Below are positions 27,880 through 35,849 of a DNA stretch of 64,000 bases, piece after piece. Within the stretch, counting starts at the first letter, position 1; every line of letters starts with the position of its first letter. The notes beneath the pieces were generated by a model. It worked only from the letters and a program-made list of their open reading frames with translations, was not told the origin of the DNA and did not search any database. Position numbers and translations under genes: made by a program. The stretch spans positions 513,108-577,107 of the forward strand of contig NZ_JACIEE010000004.1 in the NCBI RefSeq assembly GCF_014196765.1. The letters are read 5' to 3'. The DNA comes from Mycoplana azooxidifex (GTDB lineage: Bacteria; Pseudomonadota; Alphaproteobacteria; Rhizobiales; Rhizobiaceae).

Positions 27880-28607
27880 GCAGCACCCGCCAGCCTGCCG
27901 ATGACCGCCTCGGCTTCGGCAATCGCTTCGGGGGTGCCGACCGTGATCCAGTGCCCTTCGAGGATGAGACCATAGAGCCGGCCGCCCGCGATCGCCCGGT
28001 CGAAGTAGATGTTGAGGTTGAAGGCCTCGTCCGGCGCGTCGTCGAGCAGCGCCGGCATCATGGCGATCGCCCCGGCATAGACGACGGGCTCGCCGTCGCC
28101 ATCGCTGAAGCGGATCAGCCGGCCATCGGCATCCATCGAGAAGTCGTTGCGGCCGTTGTGCCCCGTCGTGTTCTCCAGCCGCACGCACAGCATCGCCATG
28201 TCCATGCGGTCCGGGTCGAAGAAGGCGGCGAGCCGCCGCAGGTTGGTCTTCTCGTCGGCCCGCTCCCCGACCCAGAACAGGTCGGCGTTGAGGACGAAGA
28301 CCGGCTCGGAGCCCAGCAGCCTCAGCCCTTTGGCAAGCCCGCCGCCGGAGTTCATCAGCGCCTCGGTCTCGTCGGAGATGAGGATTTCGGGGCGATTGCG
28401 GCGCGACAGATGGTCGATCATTTGGCCCGCGAAATGATGGACGTTGACGACAGCCTGCGTCACGCCGGCCGCCTCCAGCGCGTCGAGGCCGTAGTCGATC
28501 ATCGCCTTGCCCGCGATCGGCACCAGCGGCTTCGGCATGGTGTTCGTCACGGGCCGCAGCCGCGTTCCGAGCCCGGCCGCAAGCACCATGGCGTTTTCGA
28601 TCTTCAT
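27876..28607 (-). CDS. murU: Nucleotidyltransferase, MurU-like (N-acetylmuramate-1-phosphate uridylyltransferase)
   Basis: A 243-residue sugar-phosphate nucleotidyltransferase. Seen: AMVLAAGLGTRLRPVT with the G-x-G-T-R-x-(x)-P signature, PKPLVPIAGKAMIDY, a FVLNADLFW metal-binding Asp region and GAIAMMPALLDD. Length and motifs fit MurU, which makes UDP-MurNAc from MurNAc-1-phosphate in the cell-wall recycling bypass. The support comes from the upstream gene, whose C-terminal half resembles the MurNAc/GlcNAc kinase AmgK, the partner that supplies the substrate. I choose the ATG at 28607 (MKIENAMVL), 14 bases after the upstream stop; an earlier in-frame start exists. Confidence 0.82.
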   Translation of the reverse strand: MKIENAMVLAAGLGTRLRPVTNTMPKPLVPIAGKAMIDYGLDALEAAGVTQAVVNVHHFAGQMIDHLSRRNRPEILISDETEALMNSGGGLAKGLRLLGSEPVFVLNADLFWVGERADEKTNLRRLAAFFDPDRMDMAMLCVRLENTTGHNGRNDFSMDADGRLIRFSDGDGEPVVYAGAIAMMPALLDDAPDEAFNLNIYFDRAIAGGRLYGLILEGHWITVGTPEAIAEAEAVIGRLAGAA

Positions 28608-28621
28608 CGCGGCATCCGTCC

Positions 28622-30121
28622 CTATGATTCGTTGGACAGGATTCCAGCCTTTCCGCACCAGTCGCGCAAGGGGGAGAGGCGCGGATGTGCCAGGGCCGTG
28701 CGCAGGTTATCCAGGGTTCGCGGCATGTGCTTCATGTAGGAAGGCTTGCCGTCGCGCTGCATCAGCCGCACCCAGAGGCCGGCGAGCTTGCAGTTCCGCT
28801 GCGCCGCCATGATGTGCCAGGCCTCCAGGAAGGCGTCGCGGTCGAAGTTGCCGGATCCTTCCCTGAGCGCAAGGTAGTGGTCGAGAATCCGGCCTGCGAG
28901 GTCCTTCGGGATGTCCACGCGCGCATCCTGCACCAGCGAGGCGACGTCATAGGCCGTCGGTCCGATCATCGCGTCCTGGAAGTCGATGATGCCGACGCGG
29001 TCGATGCCCACCGCCTGCGGCCGCCAGATGATGTTCGGCGAATGGAAGTCGCGCAGCAGCAGGTTCTTCTCGGCGCCGGCCAGCGCGACCACCAGATCGC
29101 TCCAGATCGCCCGGTATTCCGCGCGCAGCGCATCAGACGCCGGCGCCCCCGCCCGCCAGGGCAGGTACCAGTCGGTCAGAAGGCTGACCTCGATCTGCAT
29201 CGCGTCGTGATCGAAATCGGCAATCCGGTAGTCCGTACCGTCCCCGACCGGAACGGCATGTTGCATCGGCTGGGCGTGCAGGGCTGCGAGAACGCCGGCG
29301 CTCTCGAGGTAGCGCTCGGGAACGGGCCGGCCCTCGCCGTCGAGCACGCCCTCCTGGCCCAGGTCTTCGATCAGCAGGATGCCGCGGTCGAGGTCGCGAT
29401 GATAGACCGCAGGTGCCGCGAAGCCGCGGGCACCGAGATGGGCGGCGATCGCCACGAACGGGCGGACGTCTTCGGCGATGTGGGCGATCTGCTGGTAGTA
29501 CTTGCCGTCCGCAAGGATCGGCCCTGGCGTGTGGCGGGGCGAATCCATCAGCACGAGGCGTTGCCCGTCCGCATAGACATGTTCGTAGGCCCGGATCGAG
29601 GCATCGCCCGTCAGGTGGCGGCGACGGGCCGCGGCCAGTCCGGATTTCGAAAGGAAGGCACGGATGTCGAGCGTGCGACTGACTCGCGCGCCGAGTTCCT
29701 CCGGCCCCTCGATCTCGACGCGCCGGCCCGGACCCTCGTGCAGGAAGCGCAAGGTCAGGCGGGAGGAGGGCAGGGCCTCAGCTGCCCGTTCCGGCCACTC
29801 CACCAGGCAGACGCCGTCTTCCAGCGCCTCGTCGAGGCCCAGTTCGTCGAGCTCGGCTGCGTCGGCAATGCGATAGAGGTCGAAATGGGCGACCGGGATG
29901 CGCAGCGCGTAACTCTGTACGAGCGTAAACGTCGGGCTCGGCACCTCGAGGAATTCATCGTCGGCAACGGCGCGGATCAGCGCGCGGGCGAAGGTCGACT
30001 TGCCGGCGCCGAGATCGCCCGACAGGGCGATCAGGTCGCCGGGCCGGACGGCGCGCGCCAGATCCTCGCCGAAGCGTATGGTCTCGGCTTCGTCGGCAAG
30101 ATGAATAGTCACGGTGTACAT
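28622..30121 (-). CDS. tsaE: Fusion of TsaE (t6A tRNA-modification ATPase) with an AmgK-like amino-sugar kinase
   Basis: A 499-residue two-domain protein. Residues 1 to about 150 are TsaE/YjeE: Walker A SGDLGAGKSTFAR at 34-46, VPSPTFTLVQSY and LVEWPERA, the ATPase needed for threonylcarbamoyl-adenosine at tRNA position 37. Residues about 165-490 are an aminoglycoside-phosphotransferase-fold kinase: LLRDFHSPNIIW holds the catalytic Asp and metal-binding Asn, IIDFQDAMIGPTAYDVASL holds the second metal Asp. Those blocks match AmgK, the MurNAc/GlcNAc anomeric kinase, better than antibiotic kinases, and MurU follows directly. Both active sites look intact, so the protein is probably bifunctional. 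It starts three bases after the upstream DivL-like stop. Confidence 0.9.
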   Translation of the reverse strand: MYTVTIHLADEAETIRFGEDLARAVRPGDLIALSGDLGAGKSTFARALIRAVADDEFLEVPSPTFTLVQSYALRIPVAHFDLYRIADAAELDELGLDEALEDGVCLVEWPERAAEALPSSRLTLRFLHEGPGRRVEIEGPEELGARVSRTLDIRAFLSKSGLAAARRRHLTGDASIRAYEHVYADGQRLVLMDSPRHTPGPILADGKYYQQIAHIAEDVRPFVAIAAHLGARGFAAPAVYHRDLDRGILLIEDLGQEGVLDGEGRPVPERYLESAGVLAALHAQPMQHAVPVGDGTDYRIADFDHDAMQIEVSLLTDWYLPWRAGAPASDALRAEYRAIWSDLVVALAGAEKNLLLRDFHSPNIIWRPQAVGIDRVGIIDFQDAMIGPTAYDVASLVQDARVDIPKDLAGRILDHYLALREGSGNFDRDAFLEAWHIMAAQRNCKLAGLWVRLMQRDGKPSYMKHMPRTLDNLRTALAHPRLSPLRDWCGKAGILSNES

Positions 30122-30124
30122 GGC

Positions 30125-32665
30125 CTATTCCGCCGCCACGACCGACGGCAGTGATCCGGGCGGGATCCGGCAGGTGACGCAGGTGCCCTCGCCCTCGCGG
30201 CTGTCGATGGTGACGGTGCCGTGATGCAGGCTGACGAAACTCTCGACGATGGAAAGCCCGAGGCCCGCGCCGCCGCGGCGGCCGTGGCTCTCGAAGCGGT
30301 TGAACACCGTGCGCAGCACGTCCTGCGGGATGCCGGGTCCGTTGTCGGAGACGCTGAAGACGAAATCCTCGCCGTCACGCCAGCATTTCAATTCGATGGC
30401 CGTGCCCTCGGCCGCAAAATTCGCGGCGTTGGCGAGCAGCTTGATCAGGATCTGCTTCAGGCGCTGGTGGTCGGCGACGATGCCGCCCAGCTTTTCCGAG
30501 GCGACGATGTCGAGCGACACATGGTTCTCCTGCAGCCTGTCAGAGAACTCCATCGCCACGTCCTCGAGCAGGTCGGACAGCTCGATATCGGAGAGCTCGA
30601 GCTCCATGATGCCGGCATCGACGGTCGCAAGGTCCAGGATGTCGTTGACGATCGTCAGCAGGATGGCGGACGAAGTGGCGATGTGGTCGACATATTCGGC
30701 CTGTCGTTCGTTCAACGCCCCCATGGACGGCGTCTTCAGGAGGTCGGCAAATCCGATGATGTTCGTCAGCGGTGAGCGCAGTTCGTAGGAAACGTGCTGG
30801 ACGAAATCGTTCTTCAGCGCGTCCGCCTTGCGCAGCGCATCGTTCTTCTCCGTCAGCGCCCGCTCGACCCGTACGCTGTCGGTGATGTTGACGAAGGTCA
30901 GCATGGTCTGCGCGTTGGAAAGCGGGATGACCGCGAAATCGAGCACCAGGCCGGTATGCAGCTCCAGCAGGCCCCGATAGGACGGGCGCTCGTCGTCGAA
31001 ACTCGTGATGATGCGGCCGAAGCGCTTCCACCCGTCGGCGCCGTCATAGGAGGGCGCGCAAGCCTGTTCGATGGCGCGGATGTGCGTTCCCGGCTGCGCC
31101 TGCGCCTCGGTGACGCCCCAGAGCGCGCGAAAGGCGGGATTCGAAAGGCGAATACGGCCATCGGGCCCGAACACGGCCACGCCCTCGGACAAATGGTCGA
31201 TCGTGTCGTCCTGGACCTGCACCAGGGTATTGTAGCGCGTTTCCAGATCGACCTTCTCGGTCAGGTTTTCGAAAACCCAGGTTGCGCCGCCTTGCGGCCG
31301 GGCGGTGGCGAAGACGCGCAGCGTCTGACCGTTGGGCAGGTGCCAGAGTTCCGTCTGCGTATCGATCGCCCGGTAGACGGAGAGCACCTTGTCCTTCCAC
31401 TGCCGCCAGTTGAGCTGCTCGGGCAGCTTCGAGGCCGCCCGCAGGCGGTCCAGCATCTCGCCATGGTCGGGCCGCCGCTCGAGGAACGCGGTATCGAGAT
31501 TCCAGAGGCTCTGGAAAGCCTGGTTGTAGAACTGCAGGCGCTGGCTGCCGTCGAAGATGGCGACGGGCGTGGCCAGATGGTCGAGCGTCTCTGCGTGGCT
31601 CTTCAGTGTGCGCTGGAGCTCTTCCCGGATCGCTTCCGCCTCGGAAATGTCGAGCCCGATTCCCGCGGAGCCCGCGGCACAGCGGGCATCGACGACCTCG
31701 AAGAAGCTTCGTTTGCCCTGGACCACGGTGGAGACCCTGTCGCGGAACGGCGTATTGGTGGCCTTGATCTTTTCGCGGGCAACGGCAGACAGGAGCTCGC
31801 GGCCCTCGCGCACGGCTTCCTGCGCGTCGCGGGCCTCGACCGCCTCGCCGTAGGCGGCATTCGCCCAGACCAGCGTTCCTTCCCTCGATCGCTGCCAGAC
31901 CGGTAGGTCGAGCGAATCGAGCAGGTGCTGGAACACTGTCAGAGACTGCTCGAGGCGGTCGCGTTCGAGCTGCAGTTCCGCCGCCTCGCGACGGAGATTG
32001 TTCAGCGCGACGAAACGCACGAACGCCTGCCCGCCGGAAACGCGTCCCTGCACCTCGATAATCTCGTTGCGGGTCGTCTCCACGATGAGGTCGAAGCTCT
32101 GGGCCTGCGAGCGCAGCGTCTCGATCGCCCGCTCGGCTTCGGCCGCCGAAGCCGGCTTCAGCCATCGCCCCAGCGCCAGGAAATCGGCGTCGGCCGCGGG
32201 CGCCCCGGTCTCCGGCGGCAATTGCCCCAGGATCTCGGGACGCTGCGAAAGGCCGTCCCAGACGATGATGCGCCGGTTCTTGTCGCTGATCAGCGCCTGG
32301 AGCCGGGCATTGCGGTGCTTGGCGTCCGAGACGGTGGCGCGCAGCGCGCCGATCTCGTCTTCCAGCCGCCCGCGCTGCCGGATCATCCAGACGGCGGAGA
32401 ACAGTGCGGCCGAGACCACGCCGAGAAGAACGGAAAAGGTGATGACTTCGGACGAACCGAGAAGTCGCGTGGCGCCGACGGCTTCCTGCGCCAGCGCCGG
32501 CGTCGCGAACACGGACAGTGCCGAGCCGGCCGCCAGAAACCGCAGCCACCCTTTGTGATATTTCAATGCCTTCAGGCTGGTTTCGCAGATCGTCCTGATC
32601 CGCGTGGCGATCGTCATGGGCGCGCCAGCACCCGGGCCCGAGAGGCCCTTTTTCAATTCCGACAT
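30125..32665 (-). CDS. divL: DivL-like PAS-domain pseudo-histidine kinase
   Basis: An 846-residue membrane-anchored signalling protein. Seen: two N-terminal hydrophobic segments (FLAAGSALSVFATPALA and ITFSVLLGVVSAALFSAVWMI), a coiled region, PAS-type domains (DHLATPVAIFDGSQRLQF, DHLSEGVAVFGPDGRIRL), a dimerisation helix and an ATPase domain with DNGPGIP and GGAGLGLSIVE. The dimerisation box reads FVQHVSYELRSPLTNI: where kinases have Ser-His-Glu-Leu-Arg, this has Ser-Tyr627-Glu-Leu-Arg. A tyrosine there is the hallmark of DivL, the alphaproteobacterial regulator of CckA and thus CtrA. I chose the second of two adjacent ATGs (32668/32665). It is the first gene of the tsaE-murU-addB-addA-trxA series. 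Confidence 0.8.
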   Translation of the reverse strand: MSELKKGLSGPGAGAPMTIATRIRTICETSLKALKYHKGWLRFLAAGSALSVFATPALAQEAVGATRLLGSSEVITFSVLLGVVSAALFSAVWMIRQRGRLEDEIGALRATVSDAKHRNARLQALISDKNRRIIVWDGLSQRPEILGQLPPETGAPAADADFLALGRWLKPASAAEAERAIETLRSQAQSFDLIVETTRNEIIEVQGRVSGGQAFVRFVALNNLRREAAELQLERDRLEQSLTVFQHLLDSLDLPVWQRSREGTLVWANAAYGEAVEARDAQEAVREGRELLSAVAREKIKATNTPFRDRVSTVVQGKRSFFEVVDARCAAGSAGIGLDISEAEAIREELQRTLKSHAETLDHLATPVAIFDGSQRLQFYNQAFQSLWNLDTAFLERRPDHGEMLDRLRAASKLPEQLNWRQWKDKVLSVYRAIDTQTELWHLPNGQTLRVFATARPQGGATWVFENLTEKVDLETRYNTLVQVQDDTIDHLSEGVAVFGPDGRIRLSNPAFRALWGVTEAQAQPGTHIRAIEQACAPSYDGADGWKRFGRIITSFDDERPSYRGLLELHTGLVLDFAVIPLSNAQTMLTFVNITDSVRVERALTEKNDALRKADALKNDFVQHVSYELRSPLTNIIGFADLLKTPSMGALNERQAEYVDHIATSSAILLTIVNDILDLATVDAGIMELELSDIELSDLLEDVAMEFSDRLQENHVSLDIVASEKLGGIVADHQRLKQILIKLLANAANFAAEGTAIELKCWRDGEDFVFSVSDNGPGIPQDVLRTVFNRFESHGRRGGAGLGLSIVESFVSLHHGTVTIDSREGEGTCVTCRIPPGSLPSVVAAE

Positions 32666-32884
32666 CATCCCCGGTATGTCTCCGTCTGTTTGCCGCCTGA
32701 TCGACAAGACATCCCAGATCCGACGCCCCAGCGGCCCGCCCGAAACGGCGAAGGCCGGCAGCCGATGGGGATACAGAACCGCTCCATGTCGCAAGCGACA
32801 AGCAGCATCCGAGGTCCCATCATGGCGTCGAATCAACGACATTAACCATACTTCCATCCCGAATCGTCGGGAAGGCGCGCGGGC

Positions 32885-32919
32885 AAAAAAGAAGCCGCAG
32901 CCCTGTCAAGGCTGCGGCT
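32885..32919 (-). terminator. Rho-independent terminator of ahcY
   Basis: Perfect 10-base arms AGCCGCAGCC (32893-32902) and GGCTGCGGCT (32910-32919) with a 7-base loop; on the minus strand it is followed by TTCTTTTTT. It lies about 32 bases past the ahcY stop. A second small hairpin, CCACA-TAT-TGTGG at 32922-32934, precedes it. Confidence 0.88.
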
Positions 32920-32950
32920 AACCACATATTGTGGATAAGTCGGGTAAGGA

Positions 32951-34351
32951 TCAGTACCGGTAGTGTTCGGCCTTGAACGGACCCGCAGTCGTGACGCCGA
33001 TATAGGACGCCTGATCCTGGGAAAGCTCGGTCAGCTTCGCACCCAGCTTGGAAAGATGCAGGCGAGCCACCTTCTCGTCGAGGTGCTTCGGCAGGACATA
33101 GACCTCGTTCTGGTACTTGCCGTCGTTCTTGTAGAGCTCGATTTGCGCGAGCACTTGGTTGGCGAACGAGGCGGACATGACGAAGGACGGGTGGCCGGTG
33201 GCGTTGCCGAGGTTCAGCAGGCGCCCTTCCGACAGAAGGATCATCCGGTTGCCCTTGGGGAACTCGATCATGTCGACCTGCGGCTTGATATTCGTCCACT
33301 TGAGATTGCGCAGGCTGGCGACCTGGATCTCGTTGTCGAAGTGGCCGATGTTGCCGACGATCGCCATGTCCTTCATCTCGCGCATGTGCTCGATGCGGAT
33401 GACGTCCTTGTTACCGGTGGTCGTGATGAAGATATCGGCCGAACCGACGACGTCCTCGAGCTGGACGACCTCGAAGCCGTCCATGGCGGCCTGTAGCGCG
33501 CAGATCGGGTCGATTTCCGTGACCTTCACACGAGCGCCGGCGCCGCTCAGCGAGGCAGCCGAACCCTTGCCGACGTCGCCATAACCGCAGACGACGGCGA
33601 CCTTGCCGGCCATCATCACGTCGGTGCCGCGGCGGATACCGTCGACGAGCGATTCCTTGCAGCCGTACTTGTTGTCGAATTTCGACTTGGTCACGCTGTC
33701 GTTGACGTTGATCGCGGGGAAGGGCAGCAGGCCCTTCTGCTGAAGCTGGTAGAGACGGTTGACGCCGGTGGTCGTCTCCTCGGACACGCCCTTGATGGCG
33801 TCGCGCTGCTTGGTGAACCAGCCGGGCGAGGCCTTCAGGCGCTTCTTGATCTGGGCGAACAGGATCTCTTCTTCTTCCGAACCCGGATTGGAGAGCACGT
33901 CTTCGCCGGCTTCGGCGCGTGCGCCGAGCAGGATGTACATGGTCGCATCGCCGCCGTCGTCGAGGATCATGTTGGAGAGCCCGCCATCGGCCCACTGGAA
34001 GATCTGGTCGGTATAGGTCCAGTATTCCTCGAGCGTCTCGCCCTTCACCGCGAAGACCGGGATGCCGGCGGCTGCAATGGCGGCGGCGGCATGGTCCTGG
34101 GTGGAGAAGATGTTGCAGGAGGCCCAGCGAACCTCGGCGCCGAGAGCGACGAGGGTTTCGATGAGAACGGCGGTCTGGATGGTCATGTGCAGGGATCCGG
34201 TGATCCGCGCGCCCTTCAGCGGCTTGGCGGCCCCGAACTCTTCGCGGCAGGCCATCAGCCCCGGCATTTCCGTTTCCGCGATCGCAATTTCCTTGCGGCC
34301 GAAGTCGGCAAGGCCGATGTCCGCGACGTGATAGTCCTTGGTGTTGCTCAT
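32951..34351 (-). CDS. ahcY: S-adenosylhomocysteine hydrolase
   Basis: A 466-residue NAD-dependent cytosolic enzyme splitting S-adenosylhomocysteine into adenosine and homocysteine, thereby relieving product inhibition of methyltransferases. Seen: [20 protein letters not shown], the [16 protein letters not shown] segment, [11 protein letters not shown] with catalytic Lys and Asp, the NAD loop [12 protein letters not shown], and the C-terminal family tail ending KAEHYRY. The length includes the extra segment typical of bacterial and plant forms. The ATG at 34351 is standard. Upstream lies a strong 22-base palindrome likely to be its operator; downstream a perfect terminator. It is transcribed away from the PTS genes' end, probably from its own promoter. 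Confidence 0.97.
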   Translation of the reverse strand: MSNTKDYHVADIGLADFGRKEIAIAETEMPGLMACREEFGAAKPLKGARITGSLHMTIQTAVLIETLVALGAEVRWASCNIFSTQDHAAAAIAAAGIPVFAVKGETLEEYWTYTDQIFQWADGGLSNMILDDGGDATMYILLGARAEAGEDVLSNPGSEEEEILFAQIKKRLKASPGWFTKQRDAIKGVSEETTTGVNRLYQLQQKGLLPFPAINVNDSVTKSKFDNKYGCKESLVDGIRRGTDVMMAGKVAVVCGYGDVGKGSAASLSGAGARVKVTEIDPICALQAAMDGFEVVQLEDVVGSADIFITTTGNKDVIRIEHMREMKDMAIVGNIGHFDNEIQVASLRNLKWTNIKPQVDMIEFPKGNRMILLSEGRLLNLGNATGHPSFVMSASFANQVLAQIELYKNDGKYQNEVYVLPKHLDEKVARLHLSKLGAKLTELSQDQASYIGVTTAGPFKAEHYRY

Positions 34352-34495
34352 GCGTGTCTCCAGACTGAATTGAAGCGTGTCCCGGCGCGGCGCGAGGCGC
34401 CAGCCGGACTGAACGGCGCGAACGCCAGCGCAGGCGGCTCCGCCCGTCCGCGGTCTGGCGCACGCTTAGCAGGAAACATCGGGGGTGGCAACAAT

Positions 34496-34517
34496 GATAT
34501 AAAGAAGTCTTTATATC
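34496..34517 (-). promoter_or_regulatory. 22-base palindromic operator upstream of ahcY
   Basis: Arms GATATAAAGA (34496-34505) and TCTTTATATC (34508-34517) are perfect inverted repeats with only AG between them; a further half copy (TTTATATTG) follows at 34518. It is 145-166 bases upstream of ahcY and 20 bases beyond the HPr stop. AT-rich palindromes of this kind upstream of ahcY and methionine-cycle genes are expected for ArsR-family SAH-responsive regulators (SahR type); the protein is not in this window, so that assignment is inference. Confidence 0.6.
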
Positions 34518-34536
34518 TTTATATTGACGTTGGGCG

Positions 34537-34842
34537 TTACATTTCCTCGCCGAAGCGATTGGCGACAAGGGCCTCGAGCGCGGCCAGCACCTCATGGGCC
34601 TGCGCCCCGGCGGCGGTGACGTGCACCGAACAGCCCGGGCTCGCCGCCAGCATCATCAGGCCCATGATCGAGGTGCCCCCCACCGTCATGCCGTCCTTGG
34701 ATACCGTCACCTCGGCGTCGAAGCGATCCACCGTCTGCACGAACTTGGCCGATGCGCGGGCATGCAGGCCGCGCTTGTTGACGATCAGGAGATCCTTGGA
34801 GAGAGGCGGGGTGGAACCGTGCATGGGTTGGGGCGCATCCAT
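34537..34842 (-). CDS. ptsH: HPr-family phosphocarrier protein
   Basis: A 101-residue HPr. Seen: LLIVNKRGLHARASAKFV with the phospho-accepting His27 (His15 in the classical numbering, shifted by an N-terminal extension of about 12 residues) and GGTSIMGLMML with the regulatory Ser58 equivalent to Ser46. It would take phosphate from enzyme I and pass it to EIIA, and be a substrate of the HprK encoded nearby. The ATG at 34842 lies one base after the EIIA stop. No sugar permease is encoded here, so the role is regulatory. Confidence 0.92.
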   Translation of the reverse strand: MDAPQPMHGSTPPLSKDLLIVNKRGLHARASAKFVQTVDRFDAEVTVSKDGMTVGGTSIMGLMMLAASPGCSVHVTAAGAQAHEVLAALEALVANRFGEEM

Positions 34843-34843
34843 T

Positions 34844-35245
34844 TCATTTGCCGCTGAGGACGCGGCTGGCGACATTGATGTACTTGCGCCCCGCTTCCGA
34901 GGCCTCGACGAGCGAACGCTCCATGTCGCCGTCGTTGCGAACGCCCGCGAGCTTGATCAGCATCGGCAGGTTCACGCCGGCGATGACCTCGACCGAGCCG
35001 CTGTTCATGACGGAAATCGCGAGATTGGAGGGCGTGCCCCCGAACATGTCGGTCAGGATGATGACGCCCTGGCCACGGTCGGCACGCTGCACGGCCTCCA
35101 GCACGTCCTGCCGGCGTTGGTCCATGTCGTCGTCCGGGCCGATGCAGACGGTTTCGATCGCCTCTTGCGGCCCCACGACGTGCTCCAGTGCGAGACGGAA
35201 CTCCTCCGCCAGCTTGCCGTGGGTGACAAGCACCAGTCCGATCAT
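34844..35245 (-). CDS. PTS mannose-type EIIA domain protein
   Basis: A 133-residue EIIA of the mannose/fructose/sorbose family. Seen: MIGLVLVTHGKLAEEF with the phosphorylated His9, the VIILTDMFGGTPSNLA segment and VIAGVNLPMLIKLA. The ATG at 35245 begins the conserved sequence; an upstream in-frame start adds 13 unrelated residues. It is a single-domain protein without the EIIB, EIIC or EIID partners of a transporter, which is normal for the regulatory PTS of alphaproteobacteria. It lies between hprK and ptsH on the same strand. Confidence 0.92.
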   Translation of the reverse strand: MIGLVLVTHGKLAEEFRLALEHVVGPQEAIETVCIGPDDDMDQRRQDVLEAVQRADRGQGVIILTDMFGGTPSNLAISVMNSGSVEVIAGVNLPMLIKLAGVRNDGDMERSLVEASEAGRKYINVASRVLSGK

Positions 35246-35321
35246 AAGCACCGCTCCAATTGCCCAACATTTAGGCGACGCCAATACCGCACTGCGAAAA
35301 AGACGTCCACCGTTGGGGAGG

Positions 35322-35849
35322 TCATCTTGTCGATGAAAAGGCCGAGTGCAAGTTAAAAATGCCTGATAGCGGGCATTTCACAGCGCTTGCGTCTCGATTT
35401 CGGACCAGAAAAGGCAGCAGCTGAACCAGCCTCTCGAAGCAGTCGAAGCCGTCTGCAACGGGCAGGCGGGTCAACGGCAGGCGATGGCCGGGAAGAACTT
35501 CGTGTTCCTCTCCTTCGGGCGCGATGCGTTCATCGGACGGCATCCGGATAGGTTGGATGATCTGCCCAAGGATTGCGCAGTCGATGGTCTCCACGGTGAC
35601 GATGCCGGAGCCGCGGATCTCCGCCAGCCCCGCGATCGCCGCCGGCGCGCGCGCGACGATGCGTCCGCCGGCGACGTCGAGCAGCACCTGGTCGTCGGAA
35701 ACGAGCGCCGAGAACAGGCCACGCTGGCGCGCCCGGCCGATGCAATGAAGGGCTGCCGCGCTCTTGCCCGAGCCGGAAGGGCCGATGAAGAGCAGGCCAG
35801 TGGTGGCGACGACGATGGCCGTGCCGTGGACGTTCGTGCCCCGGCTCAT
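35322..35849 (-). CDS. hprK: HPr kinase/phosphorylase, short C-terminal-domain form
   Basis: A 175-residue protein matching only the catalytic domain of Gram-positive HprK (about 310 residues); the short form is usual in alphaproteobacteria. Seen: NVHGTAIVV at the start with the conserved His, Walker A FIGPSGSGKS at about 22-30, and LVSDDQVLLDVAGGRIVARAP. It phosphorylates the regulatory serine of HPr. It starts inside the chvG stop (four-base ATGA overlap), so its translation is coupled to that of the sensor kinase. Its C-terminus is about 20-30 residues longer than many short forms. Confidence 0.9.
   Translation of the reverse strand: MSRGTNVHGTAIVVATTGLLFIGPSGSGKSAAALHCIGRARQRGLFSALVSDDQVLLDVAGGRIVARAPAAIAGLAEIRGSGIVTVETIDCAILGQIIQPIRMPSDERIAPEGEEHEVLPGHRLPLTRLPVADGFDCFERLVQLLPFLVRNRDASAVKCPLSGIFNLHSAFSSTR

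Noticed and set aside
25267..27975. Open plus-strand frame of about 900 codons opposite addB
   Set aside because: It mirrors the codons of a well-supported gene in a GC-rich genome, where antisense frames stay open; it has no family motif and an Arg/Gln/Pro-rich composition.
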